NCBI GenBank assembly: GCA_037441125.1
Contig: JBBIST010000008.1
Coordinates: 1-59,899 of the forward strand
Source of the DNA: JALHMQ01 sp037441125
Lineage (GTDB): Bacteria > Pseudomonadota > Gammaproteobacteria > Burkholderiales > Burkholderiaceae_F
Length of the DNA: 59,899 bases
Direction of reading: 5' to 3'
Notes under the pieces: generated by a model
Databases searched by the model: none
What the model was told of the DNA's origin: nothing
The model's input: the letters and a program-made list of their open reading frames with translations, nothing else
Shown here: piece after piece, positions 17,829-24,798 of the stretch
How positions within the stretch are numbered: position 1 is the first letter of the stretch
Layout: every line of letters begins with the position of its first letter
Translations under genes and position numbers: made by a program

Positions 17829-17897
17829 TTTGATTTCTTTGATTTCGGAGTTTGATTTCTCTGACTTTTCAGAGACGCGACTTTGATTTCAGAGACG
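17829..17897 (+). repeat. TTTGATTTC iteron-like cluster
   Basis: TTTGATTTC occurs at 17829, 17838, 17851 and 17882, the first two directly adjacent, and TTTCAGAGACG occurs at 17867 and 17887, 20 bases apart. The region is AT-rich against a very GC-rich background and lies in the 203-base non-coding gap after the SSB gene. Position, base composition and repetition fit a replication origin or regulator-binding cluster. Confidence 0.6.
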
Positions 17898-17927
17898 AGA
17901 TTTCGGAATCGAACTATCAGGTGCCTC

Positions 17928-18212
17928 ATGAGCTACGTCCGCACACCCGAGCACCGCCGCCGGCGCGCCGAACTCATCCGCCGCTGGAAGCCGTGGGAGA
18001 AGTCGACCGGTCCGCGCACGCCGCAAGGCAAGGCGAGTTCGTCGATGAACGCCTGGAAGGGCGGACCAAGAGCCGGGTACGAGATCCTGCGAGCCTTGCG
18101 CAGACGCGAGCCCAACTCGCTCATCGTCGAAGTCTTGGACGCGTTCGAGCGCGCGCGAGCCCAGCTTGGCAGGCCGTCTCGAATGCGCCCAGTGCGGCGG
18201 ATGACGCCTTGA
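17928..18212 (+). CDS. Small conserved hypothetical protein, mobile-element associated
   Basis: A 94-aa basic protein. The segment RRRRAELIRRWKPWEKSTGP followed by RTPQGKASSSMNAWKGG is a pattern I recall from short hypothetical proteins in proteobacterial genomes and mobile elements; its function is not known. AGGTG lies four bases before ATG 17928; an upstream in-frame ATG at 17883 falls in the repeat cluster. It could bind nucleic acid given its Arg/Lys content, but nothing else supports that. Confidence 0.6.
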   Translation: MSYVRTPEHRRRRAELIRRWKPWEKSTGPRTPQGKASSSMNAWKGGPRAGYEILRALRRREPNSLIVEVLDAFERARAQLGRPSRMRPVRRMTP

Positions 18213-18298
18213 GCGCACACGACCGAGGAGGGCGCGTCGCCCGCAGATTGCGGAAGCAGAGGCCCTTGGAAGCCCTGGTTGTGGACACCGCGCTCACT

Positions 18299-19048
18299 TC
18301 AGTTTCCACACGCATACGTTCGGGTTGCAGCGAGGTTGCGCGTGCTACTGAAGAAATTCAGCACGTTGACGAACATCGAGATTGTGGTTCGATCAAGCTG
18401 GAAGGCGTTCGTCGTGAAGTACCCATAGAAGAGATTGTCGGACCCAACAATGATCGGTCCTGTCGTACTGAACTGATTCCATGGACTTGAGGACGAGAAT
18501 GGGCTTCCATAAGTTCCGAATTGATTCCAAATACTACTGCTTGAGAACTCGCTTCCGTACGTGCCAAAACGGTTGCACACGGAGTCGGCCTGAAACTGAT
18601 TGCACGTAAGGCAACCAAGGTAAATAGCGTTTCCAGGGCCTCCGAACAGGAAGAAGTTCGTAATTGGGGGAGGCGGGGCGGCAGCAGAGATGGTTACCGT
18701 AGCTGGGCTGCTATTGACCTGCCCGTCATTGACGACGAGGCTCGCCACGTAGGTGCCCGCGAGGTCAGGTGTGAACGTTGGGGTGGCTGTTGTGGCGCCC
18801 GTCAGCGCGGCGGTGCTGCCGGCGGGCCTGCTGGTAAGGGTCCAGGAGTAGGTCAAGGGGTCGCCGTTCGCGTCAGAACTGGCGGTGCCGTTCAACGTGA
18901 CGACGGCACCGACCAAGACGTTCTGGTCCGCGCCCGATCGAGCTATTGGTGCGGTGTTCGTAGCTGGTGCCGAAGTCCCCTCTCCGCCACCGCCGCACGC
19001 CGTCAGGACTACCAATGCGGCAACGCAAACCGCAATGCTCTTCAGCAT
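18299..19048 (-). CDS. Lipoprotein with PKD-like domain and NQFGTYGS repeats (cargo)
   Basis: A 249-aa secreted lipoprotein: signal peptide with lipobox LTAC and Cys near residue 18, a Ser/Thr linker, then one PKD/Ig-like domain (residues 35-125, GTASSDANGDPLTYSWTL, YVASLVVNDGQ). The C-terminal region repeats a short motif: CNRFGTYGSEFSSSS, WNQFGTYGSPFSSSS, WNQFSTTGP. The ATG at 19048 has a strong GGGAGGAAG just upstream. It is the only gene of the element on the minus strand, less GC-rich than its neighbours, so it is probably accessory cargo acting at the cell surface. Function unknown. Confidence 0.78.
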   Translation of the reverse strand: MLKSIAVCVAALVVLTACGGGGEGTSAPATNTAPIARSGADQNVLVGAVVTLNGTASSDANGDPLTYSWTLTSRPAGSTAALTGATTATPTFTPDLAGTYVASLVVNDGQVNSSPATVTISAAAPPPPITNFFLFGGPGNAIYLGCLTCNQFQADSVCNRFGTYGSEFSSSSIWNQFGTYGSPFSSSSPWNQFSTTGPIIVGSDNLFYGYFTTNAFQLDRTTISMFVNVLNFFSSTRNLAATRTYACGN

Positions 19049-19407
19049 GACTTCCTCCCCGCGTTGTGATTAGTGTCTTGTGCGAACTGTACGTGTACAG
19101 CGGCGCCGAAGTGCTCCTGGGGTAATCCCTGACAGGATCTGACCCCCACGAGTACGCTGGGGGCGCTCAAGGCTTCAACGGCCAGAAGGGCGGAGGAAGT
19201 GGAACCCCGCGGCGCCTACCTCTCACAAAGCCGCGCGTACGCGTACAGTCCGACTCGTCCAGCGCCGCAATGGCCGGTGCCGCCGACGACGGACGGCCTG
19301 ACACGCTACCGGAGTGATGCAGCCGACGCGTCTGAGGGTAAGAATGCGGGTAACTTTAGCTGGAGCCGAAGACGATAGCCTTGAAAATCAATGACTTGCG
19401 ACTGTTT
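19049..19407. other. Non-coding right end of the integrative element
   Basis: No gene is visible in these 359 bases. They hold CTGTAC-GT-GTACAG, a short inverted repeat (19087-19100) 39 bases upstream of the lipoprotein start that could be its operator, and the right arm-type sites at 19334-19354. The rest shows no recognisable structure. Confidence 0.5.
19334..19354 (+). promoter_or_regulatory. Right-end integrase arm-type sites
   Basis: GAGGGTAA, three bases, then GCGGGTAAC: the same spacing and nearly the same sequence as 11670-11690 beside the integrase (19 of 21 identical). The presence of this pair 54 bases from the tRNA att site marks the other end of the element. Confidence 0.6.
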
Positions 19408-19423
19408 GTTGGCGGAGAGAGAG
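19408..19423 (+). repeat. tRNA-side att site (attR)
   Basis: Exact copy of 11534-11549. Fourteen of the 16 bases are the 3' end of the tRNA-Ser gene (CCA, discriminator and acceptor strand), so the tRNA is kept intact after integration. Confidence 0.8.
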
Positions 19424-19500
19424 GGATTCGAACCCTCGATAGGCGATTAACCTATACACGCGTTCCAGGCGTGCGCCTTCAACCGCTCGGCCATCTCTCC
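19410..19500 (-). tRNA. tRNA-Ser (anticodon GGA)
   Basis: A complete class II tRNA on the minus strand: acceptor GGAGAGA pairs with TCTCTCC, discriminator G and an encoded CCA, anticodon stem CACGC/GCGTG around loop CTGGAAC (anticodon GGA), a long variable arm typical of serine tRNAs, and the T-loop GGTTCGAATCC. It reads UCC and UCU. Its 3' end is the attachment site of the integrative element to the left. Confidence 0.96.
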
Positions 19501-19525
19501 GGTCGCGCTTGCGCGAGCGGCGCGG

Positions 19526-19531
19526 ATTATA
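19526..19531 (-). promoter_or_regulatory. -10 element of the tRNA-Ser promoter
   Basis: A perfect TATAAT on the minus strand, 25 bases upstream of the tRNA 5' end, in otherwise GC-rich sequence. No good -35 hexamer is visible at standard spacing. Confidence 0.5.
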
Positions 19532-19639
19532 GGCTGCGCCTGCCGAGCGACCGCGAAATGGAGGGCCGCGCAGCACTGCGGCCGGAGATCACGTCGGCGG
19601 TGTCGCTGGTCGTCGCGCGCCTGCCCCAGGGGAAAACTC

Positions 19640-20338
19640 ATGCCATATGTGTTCGCCGCGCCGGCGCAGCCGGTGGTGCCGATCTACGGCAGCGTCGATC
19701 TATTCCCGGTGCACCGCATTTACTGCGTCGGCCGCAACTACGTCGAGCACGCGCAGGAGATGGGCTTCTCCGGGTGCGAGCCGCCGTTCTTTTTCGCCAA
19801 GCCGGCCGATGCGCTGCTGGTCGCACCAGAAGGCAAGACGGCCGACCTGCCGTACCCGCCGCAGACCAGTGACCTGCAACATGAGATCGAACTGGTGGTG
19901 GCAATCGGCCGCGGCGGCCGCAACATCGACGCCGGTGATGCGCGTGGACACATCTGGGGCTATGCCGTCGGTCTCGACATGACGCGGCGCGACTTGCAGG
20001 CCGAGGCGAAGAGGCTCGGCCGACCGTGGGACACGGGCAAGGGCTTTGACGGTTCGGCGCCGATCTCGCCGATTCGGCCACTGTCCACGTGCGGCGACCT
20101 CGCCCAGGCGCGCATCTGGCTATCGGTCAACGGTGTGCGCCGGCAGGACAGTGATCTCGGCCAGATGATCTGGAGCATCGACGAGACGATCGCGCACCTG
20201 TCTCGCTACTTTGAACTGCGGCCGGGAGACCTCGTCTACACCGGCACGCCGGCTGGAGTGGCGGCGGTCGTGCCCGGAGACTTCATGGAAGGCGTCGTCG
20301 AAGGCGTCGCTACGCTCGCGCTGCGTGTCGTTGGCTAG
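19640..20338 (+). CDS. Fumarylacetoacetate hydrolase family protein, probable fumarylpyruvate hydrolase
   Basis: A 232-aa FAH-fold hydrolase that cleaves a 2,4-diketo acid C-C bond with a divalent metal. Signatures: YCVGRNYVEHAQEMG (residues 28-42), metal-binding HEIELVVAIG, RRDLQAEAKRLGRPWD, FDGSAPISP and YTGTPAGVAAV. This short, N-domain-less type includes fumarylpyruvate hydrolase (NagK) of the gentisate pathway. The nearby zeta-class GST isomerase fits the preceding step (maleylpyruvate isomerase). Gentisate dioxygenase is not in the window, so the substrate is inferred. Confidence 0.85.
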   Translation: MPYVFAAPAQPVVPIYGSVDLFPVHRIYCVGRNYVEHAQEMGFSGCEPPFFFAKPADALLVAPEGKTADLPYPPQTSDLQHEIELVVAIGRGGRNIDAGDARGHIWGYAVGLDMTRRDLQAEAKRLGRPWDTGKGFDGSAPISPIRPLSTCGDLAQARIWLSVNGVRRQDSDLGQMIWSIDETIAHLSRYFELRPGDLVYTGTPAGVAAVVPGDFMEGVVEGVATLALRVVG

Positions 20339-20523
20339 CTCGGCCACACGGCGAGGGCGATGTACGACTACGGCGGGCAGCCGGCAGCCCGGCTGACGGT
20401 GCCGATCGGGATCGCTACCGAAGTCACGAACCGACGACGCCCGGTAGCATCGCGCCGCGCAGCCTGCCCTCGACCGCTGCGGTCCCGATCGCGGCCGATC
20501 GCTGTCCACCTGGGAATCGAGAT

Positions 20524-21606
20524 ATGTCCGTATACCTGCGGCGCGCACTGGCGTTTGCGTTCGCGGCGGCGGCTGCGGCCGTCGCGCCGGCCCACGCGCA
20601 GGAAATCACGCTGCGCGTTGCCCACTTTCTGCCCGCCAGCTCGACCACGCATGCGCAGTTCATCGTGCCCTGGTGCGAGCGCATCCGCGCGCACAGCAGC
20701 GGCCGGCTGCGCTGCCAGATCTTTCCTGCGATGCAGTTGGGCGGCACGCCGCCGCAACTGTTCGACCAGGCGCGCGACGGCATCGCCGACATCGTCTGGA
20801 CGCTGCCCGGCTACACCGCCGGCCGCTTCCCGATCACCGAGGTGTTCGAGCTGCCGTTCATGACGCCGAACGCCACCGCCGCTTCGCAGGCGCTGTGGAC
20901 GTTCTACGAGCGCCACGCACGGCAGGAGTTCGACGCCGTGCGGCCGCTGGCGCTGCACGTGCACGACAACGGCCAGTTGCACCTGCGCGAGCGGCCGATC
21001 CGAGAGCTGGCCGACTTCCGCGGCTTGAAGATCCGCGCGCCGACGCGCCAGACCAACCGGTTGCTGGCGCGGCTCGGGGCCACGCCGGTGTCGATGCCGG
21101 TGCCGGCGCTCGCCGATGCGCTGTCGCGGGGCGTGATCGACGGCGCGGTCGTGCCGTGGGAAGTGGTGCCGTCGATCAAGGTGCACGAGATGGTCCGCTA
21201 TCACTCCGAGACCGACCCGTCGATGCCGGCGCTGTACACGGCGATCTTCCTGTTGGCGATGAACAAGCGCAGCTACGAGAACCTGCCGCCCGAGCTGCGG
21301 CGCGTGATCGACGACAACAGCGGCCTGGCGCTGGCGCGCGAGCTGGGTCAGCTCTGGGACGGTTCGGCGCCGGCGGCGCGCCGGCAGGCGATCGAGCGCG
21401 GCAACGAGGTCAACGTCGTTCCCGCGGCCGAGGTCGCTCGCTGGGAACGGGCGGCGCGGCCGCTGCACGAGCAGTGGGTCGCCGAGATGAACGCGCGCGG
21501 GCTCGACGGCGCCGCATTGCTGGCCGAAGCGCGCGCGCTGATCGCGCACTACGCGAGCGCCGCGCCGCCGCCGGCGCGCGCCGCCGGCGCGGCGGCGAAG
21601 AAGTAG
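20524..21606 (+). CDS. dctP: TRAP transporter substrate-binding protein (DctP family)
   Basis: A 360-aa periplasmic binding protein. The signal peptide (residues 1-25, cut near AHA-Q) is followed by the DctP fold: EITLRVAHFLPASSTTHAQF, LKIRAPTRQTNRLLARLGAT and VPALADALSRGVIDGAVVPW, which contains the conserved carboxylate-binding region. It delivers an organic acid to the membrane parts encoded directly downstream. Its position between an FAH hydrolase and a GST isomerase suggests an aromatic acid or one of its breakdown products as the substrate; this is inference. A 185-base gap before it shows no clear promoter. Confidence 0.9.
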   Translation: MSVYLRRALAFAFAAAAAAVAPAHAQEITLRVAHFLPASSTTHAQFIVPWCERIRAHSSGRLRCQIFPAMQLGGTPPQLFDQARDGIADIVWTLPGYTAGRFPITEVFELPFMTPNATAASQALWTFYERHARQEFDAVRPLALHVHDNGQLHLRERPIRELADFRGLKIRAPTRQTNRLLARLGATPVSMPVPALADALSRGVIDGAVVPWEVVPSIKVHEMVRYHSETDPSMPALYTAIFLLAMNKRSYENLPPELRRVIDDNSGLALARELGQLWDGSAPAARRQAIERGNEVNVVPAAEVARWERAARPLHEQWVAEMNARGLDGAALLAEARALIAHYASAAPPPARAAGAAAKK

Positions 21607-22092
21607 ATGGCGCGCTGGCTCGAGCGCGCGAGCGAGCTGCTCGCGCTGGCCGGCGCGCTGGTGCTCGCGGCCGCGGCAACCGTGACCGGGGTCTCGATCC
21701 TCGGCCGCTGGCTGGCCGATGCGCCGATCGCCGGCGACATCGAGCTGATGCAGATCGCCTGCGCGGTGGCGATTGCTCTCGTGCTGCCGTACTGCCAGTG
21801 GCAGGCGGGACACGTGACCGTCGATCTGTTCACCCGGCGTGCGCCGGCCGGGGTGCGGCGCGCCCTGGATCGCGCCGGCCACGCGGCCGCGGCGCTGGTG
21901 CTGGCGCTGCTTGCCTGGCGCGCCGGCGTCGGCGTGGTCGAAATGAGGGCCGCGGGTGAGACGACGATGCTGCTCGCCGTGCCGACCTGGATCACCTATC
22001 TGGCGATGGTCCCGGGGTTGGTGCTGGCGGCGCTGGTGGCGCTGCACGCGCTGTTCGCGGCGGCCGACCGCGTGCAGGCGTCCGAACCCTGA
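21607..22092 (+). CDS. dctQ: TRAP transporter small permease (DctQ family)
   Basis: A 161-aa inner-membrane protein with four hydrophobic segments (LLALAGALVLAAAATVTGVS, then one around MQIACAVAIALVLPYCQW, and two more). The GDIELMQIACAVAIALVLPYC region is the usual DctQ signature. It starts immediately after the dctP stop and overlaps the dctM start by one base, so the three TRAP genes form an operon. Confidence 0.88.
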   Translation: MARWLERASELLALAGALVLAAAATVTGVSILGRWLADAPIAGDIELMQIACAVAIALVLPYCQWQAGHVTVDLFTRRAPAGVRRALDRAGHAAAALVLALLAWRAGVGVVEMRAAGETTMLLAVPTWITYLAMVPGLVLAALVALHALFAAADRVQASEP

Positions 22093-23429
22093 TGGACGCC
22101 AACCTCGCGCTGGCGCTGGCGCTGTTTGCGGCGATGCTGGCGCTGATGGCGCTGCGCGTGCCGATCTGGCTGGCGATGTTCTTGCCGGGCGCGGCCGGCT
22201 ACGTGTGGCTGTCGTCGGCCGACGCCTGGCTCGCCTACTTGAAGGGATTGGCGTTCGCACGCTTCTCGCTGTACGACTTGTCGGTGGTGCCGCTGTTCAT
22301 CCTCATGGGCCAACTGGCGACGCAGTCCGGGTTGTCGCAGGCGCTGTTTCGCGCCGCGGCGGCCTTCGTCGGCCACTGGCGCGGGGGCGTGGCGCAGGCG
22401 AGCGTGCTGACCTGTGCCGCCTTCGGCGCCGTGTGCGGCTCGTCGGTAGCCACGGCGGCGACCGTGGGCCAGGTGGCGCTGCCGCAGATGCAGCGCTACC
22501 GCTACCAGCCGGCGCTTGCCGCCGCCACGGTCGCCGCCGGAGGCACGCTCGGGATCCTGATTCCTCCGTCGGTGGTGCTGGTGCTCTACGCGATCGTCGC
22601 CGAGCAGAACATCGCCAAGCTCTTCGCCGCGGCACTGATCCCGGGATTGATCGCTGCCGCAGGCTACTGTTTGGCGATCGCCCTGTATTGCCGGAAGCGG
22701 CCCGACGCCGGTCCGGCCGAGCCGCGCCAGGGCGCGCGCGAGCGCCTGCGCACGCTCGCCGCCGTCTGGCCGGTGCTGGCGATCTTCGGCGGCGTCTTCG
22801 GCGGCATCTACGGCGGCGTGTTCACGGCGGTCGAAGGTGCTGCGGTCGGCGCGCTGCTGACCCTCGTCGTCGGGCTCACGCGCGAGCGCCTGGGCTGGGC
22901 CGGCGTGCGGCGCGCGGCGCTCGCCACCGCCACCACGACCGGCATGATCTTCATGATCTTCGTCGGCGCCGACATGCTCAACGCCGCCCTGGCACTGACC
23001 CAGATGCCGGCGCGGCTCGCCGACCTCGTCGCCCGCCTGGACGTGCCGGCGCTGGTCGTGGTCGCCGGCATCCTCGTGTTCTTCATCGTCCTCGGCGGCG
23101 TGATGGACGAACTGTCGATGCTGCTGCTTGCGCTGCCGGTGCTGTTGCCGACGGTGCTCGCGCTCGAGCTCTTCGGCCTGGCGCCGCAGGACAAGGCGAT
23201 CTGGTTCGGCATCCTCGTGCTGTGCGTGGTCAACATCGGCCTGATCGCACCGCCGGTGGGACTGAACGTCTACGTCGTCCACGGCGTGGCGCGCGGGGCG
23301 TTGGCGGGTGTCTCGATGGCGGCCACCTACCGGCGCGTGCTGATCTTCCTCGCCGCCGACGGCCTGCGCCTGCTGCTGCTGCTGGCGTTTCCGGCGATTT
23401 CGCTGTGGCTCGTGCGTTTCGTCGGCTAG
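22092..23429 (+). CDS. dctM: TRAP transporter large permease (DctM family)
   Basis: A 445-aa inner-membrane protein with about 12 hydrophobic helices, the sodium-coupled translocation subunit. Typical features: MALRVPIWLAMFLPGAAGY at the N terminus, SVATAATVGQVALPQM, the ILIPPSVVLVLYAI segment and a C-terminal PPVGLNVYVV. Length is normal for the family. It forms the operon dctPQM with the two genes before it; the isomerase gene follows after 34 bases and may be co-transcribed. Confidence 0.92.
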   Translation: MDANLALALALFAAMLALMALRVPIWLAMFLPGAAGYVWLSSADAWLAYLKGLAFARFSLYDLSVVPLFILMGQLATQSGLSQALFRAAAAFVGHWRGGVAQASVLTCAAFGAVCGSSVATAATVGQVALPQMQRYRYQPALAAATVAAGGTLGILIPPSVVLVLYAIVAEQNIAKLFAAALIPGLIAAAGYCLAIALYCRKRPDAGPAEPRQGARERLRTLAAVWPVLAIFGGVFGGIYGGVFTAVEGAAVGALLTLVVGLTRERLGWAGVRRAALATATTTGMIFMIFVGADMLNAALALTQMPARLADLVARLDVPALVVVAGILVFFIVLGGVMDELSMLLLALPVLLPTVLALELFGLAPQDKAIWFGILVLCVVNIGLIAPPVGLNVYVVHGVARGALAGVSMAATYRRVLIFLAADGLRLLLLLAFPAISLWLVRFVG

Positions 23430-23463
23430 GCTTGGCCCACGCAGCCGTCGCCAGGAGCCTGCG

Positions 23464-24111
23464 ATGAACCGGTTTAAGCTCTACAACGCGGCGCGATCGT
23501 CGGCGTCGTTTCGCGTTCGCATCGCGCTCAACCTCAAGGGCGTTGCGTTCGAGTACCTGCCGGTCAAACTCGTGGCCGGCGAGCAGTCGAGCGACGCCTT
23601 TCGCGCGCTCAACGCCGCCGAGCTGGTGCCGGTGCTGGTCGACGGCGATCTGCGGCTGACGCAATCGCTGGCGATCATCGAGTACCTGGACGAGCGTTTC
23701 CCGCAGCCGCCGCTGCTGCCCGACGATGCGGCAGCGCGCGCCTACGTGCGCGCGGCGGCGCTGGCGGTCGCCTGCGAGATCCATCCGCTCAACAACCTGC
23801 GCGTGTTGAACTACCTGGTGCGCGAGCTTGAACTTTCGCCGGAGCGCAAGAACGCCTGGTACCGGCACTGGGTCGAGCAGGGGCTGGCGCAGCTCGAGGC
23901 CTGGGTCGGCGCCGAGCGCCGCTGCGGTCGCTACCTGTTCGGCGATCAGGTGACGCTGGCCGACGTGCTGCTGGTACCGCAGATCTTCAACGCGCGCCGC
24001 TTCGACTGCCGCCTCGACCACGTGCCGACCCTGGTGCGCATCTGCGACGCCTGCATGCAGTTGCCGGCCTTCGAGCAGGCGCAGCCGCAGCGGCAGCCGG
24101 ACTTCGCCTGA
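23464..24111 (+). CDS. Zeta-class glutathione S-transferase, maleylacetoacetate/maleylpyruvate isomerase
   Basis: A 215-aa GST-fold protein. The zeta-class active-site motif is YNAARSSASFRVRIALNLKG (residues 8-27; usual SSCS or SSAS), followed by TQSLAIIEYLDERFPQP and the C-terminal GDQVTLADVLLVPQ. It would isomerise the cis double bond of maleylpyruvate or maleylacetoacetate using glutathione, giving the substrate of the FAH hydrolase at 19640. The gentisate route is the better fit because the hydrolase is of the short fumarylpyruvate type, but the tyrosine route is not excluded. Confidence 0.88.
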   Translation: MNRFKLYNAARSSASFRVRIALNLKGVAFEYLPVKLVAGEQSSDAFRALNAAELVPVLVDGDLRLTQSLAIIEYLDERFPQPPLLPDDAAARAYVRAAALAVACEIHPLNNLRVLNYLVRELELSPERKNAWYRHWVEQGLAQLEAWVGAERRCGRYLFGDQVTLADVLLVPQIFNARRFDCRLDHVPTLVRICDACMQLPAFEQAQPQRQPDFA

Positions 24112-24216
24112 GCGCGCCGGACCGCCGCGAGGGCTCAATGCCTGCGCGCGCAGCGCGAAAGTCGTCCGGTGAGCGCCTAAGATTGCAGCCGCCGCAAGAG
24201 ACTTCAGCGACGCCGG

Positions 24217-24787
24217 ATGAGCAAGGCATTCGTCAGGGAACAGGACAGCAGCGACGACGACGAGGACGACCTCGCCGCACCGCCGATCCCGGCCGGCGCG
24301 CGCAACTACATGACGCCGCAGGGACACCGGCGGCTCAAGGACGAGCTGATCCGGCTGCTCGACGTCGAGCGGCCCGAGGTCGTGCGCACGGTCTCCTGGG
24401 CCGCCTCCAACGGCGACCGCTCGGAAAACGGCGACTACATCTACGGCAAGAAGCGGCTGCGCGAGATCGATCGCCGGATCCGTTTCCTGACCCGGCGCCT
24501 GGACCGCGCCGAAGTGGTCGACCCGGCCGCGCGCGCCGCGGCGGCGCAGAGCACCGATCAGGTCTACTTCGGCGCCACCGTGCGCTACCTGAACGGCGCC
24601 GGCGAGGAACAGGAACTGGCGATCGTCGGCATCGACGAGGTCGATCCGGCGCGCCGCCGGGTAAGCTGGGTGTCGCCGATCGCGCGCGCTCACGCGCGCG
24701 CGCGAGGGCGACCGCGTGCAACTGCGAACTCCGGCCGGAGTCGAGACCCTCGAGGTGCTGGACGTGCGCTACCTGGCGCTCGACTGA
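24217..24787 (+). pseudogene. greB: Transcription elongation factor GreB, frameshifted as given
   Basis: The first 155 codons encode GreB: acidic N terminus, the coiled-coil with YMTPQGHRRLKDELIRLL, NGDRSENGDYIYGKKRLREI and the FKBP-like start YFGATVRYLNG. At the GC-dinucleotide tract 24681-24704 the frame is lost; the rest of the protein (LTRAREGDRVQLRTPAG, then LEVLDVRYLALD and TGA at 24785) is in another frame. Total length is 571 bases, i.e. two bases short of the expected frame: adding GC restores ARALTRAREGD, the normal spacing. Either a true mutation or a sequencing/assembly error in a GC repeat. GreB rescues backtracked RNA polymerase. It is convergent with spoT. Confidence 0.85.
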
Positions 24788-24798
24788 GCGCCCCGCTT

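Larger units (their letters stand above)
11534..19423. mobile_element. Integrative element in tRNA-Ser(GGA)
   Basis: A roughly 7.9-kb element bounded by 16-bp direct repeats (11534-11549 and 19408-19423), the right one being the 3' end of an intact tRNA-Ser gene. It encodes a tyrosine integrase at the end far from the tRNA, an AlpA-type regulator, a Toprim plus AAA+ replication protein, an SSB, several small overlapping genes and a lipoprotein. There are no capsid, terminase or conjugation genes, so it resembles a P4-like satellite or a minimal mobilisable island. Repeats at both ends matching the integrase leader support the boundaries. It separates phaR from the tRNA and the downstream metabolic genes. 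Confidence 0.82.

Noticed and set aside
19087..19100. CTGTAC-GT-GTACAG considered as a LexA (SOS) box.
   Set aside because: The spacing between CTGT and ACAG is 6 rather than the 8 bases of the proteobacterial LexA site.
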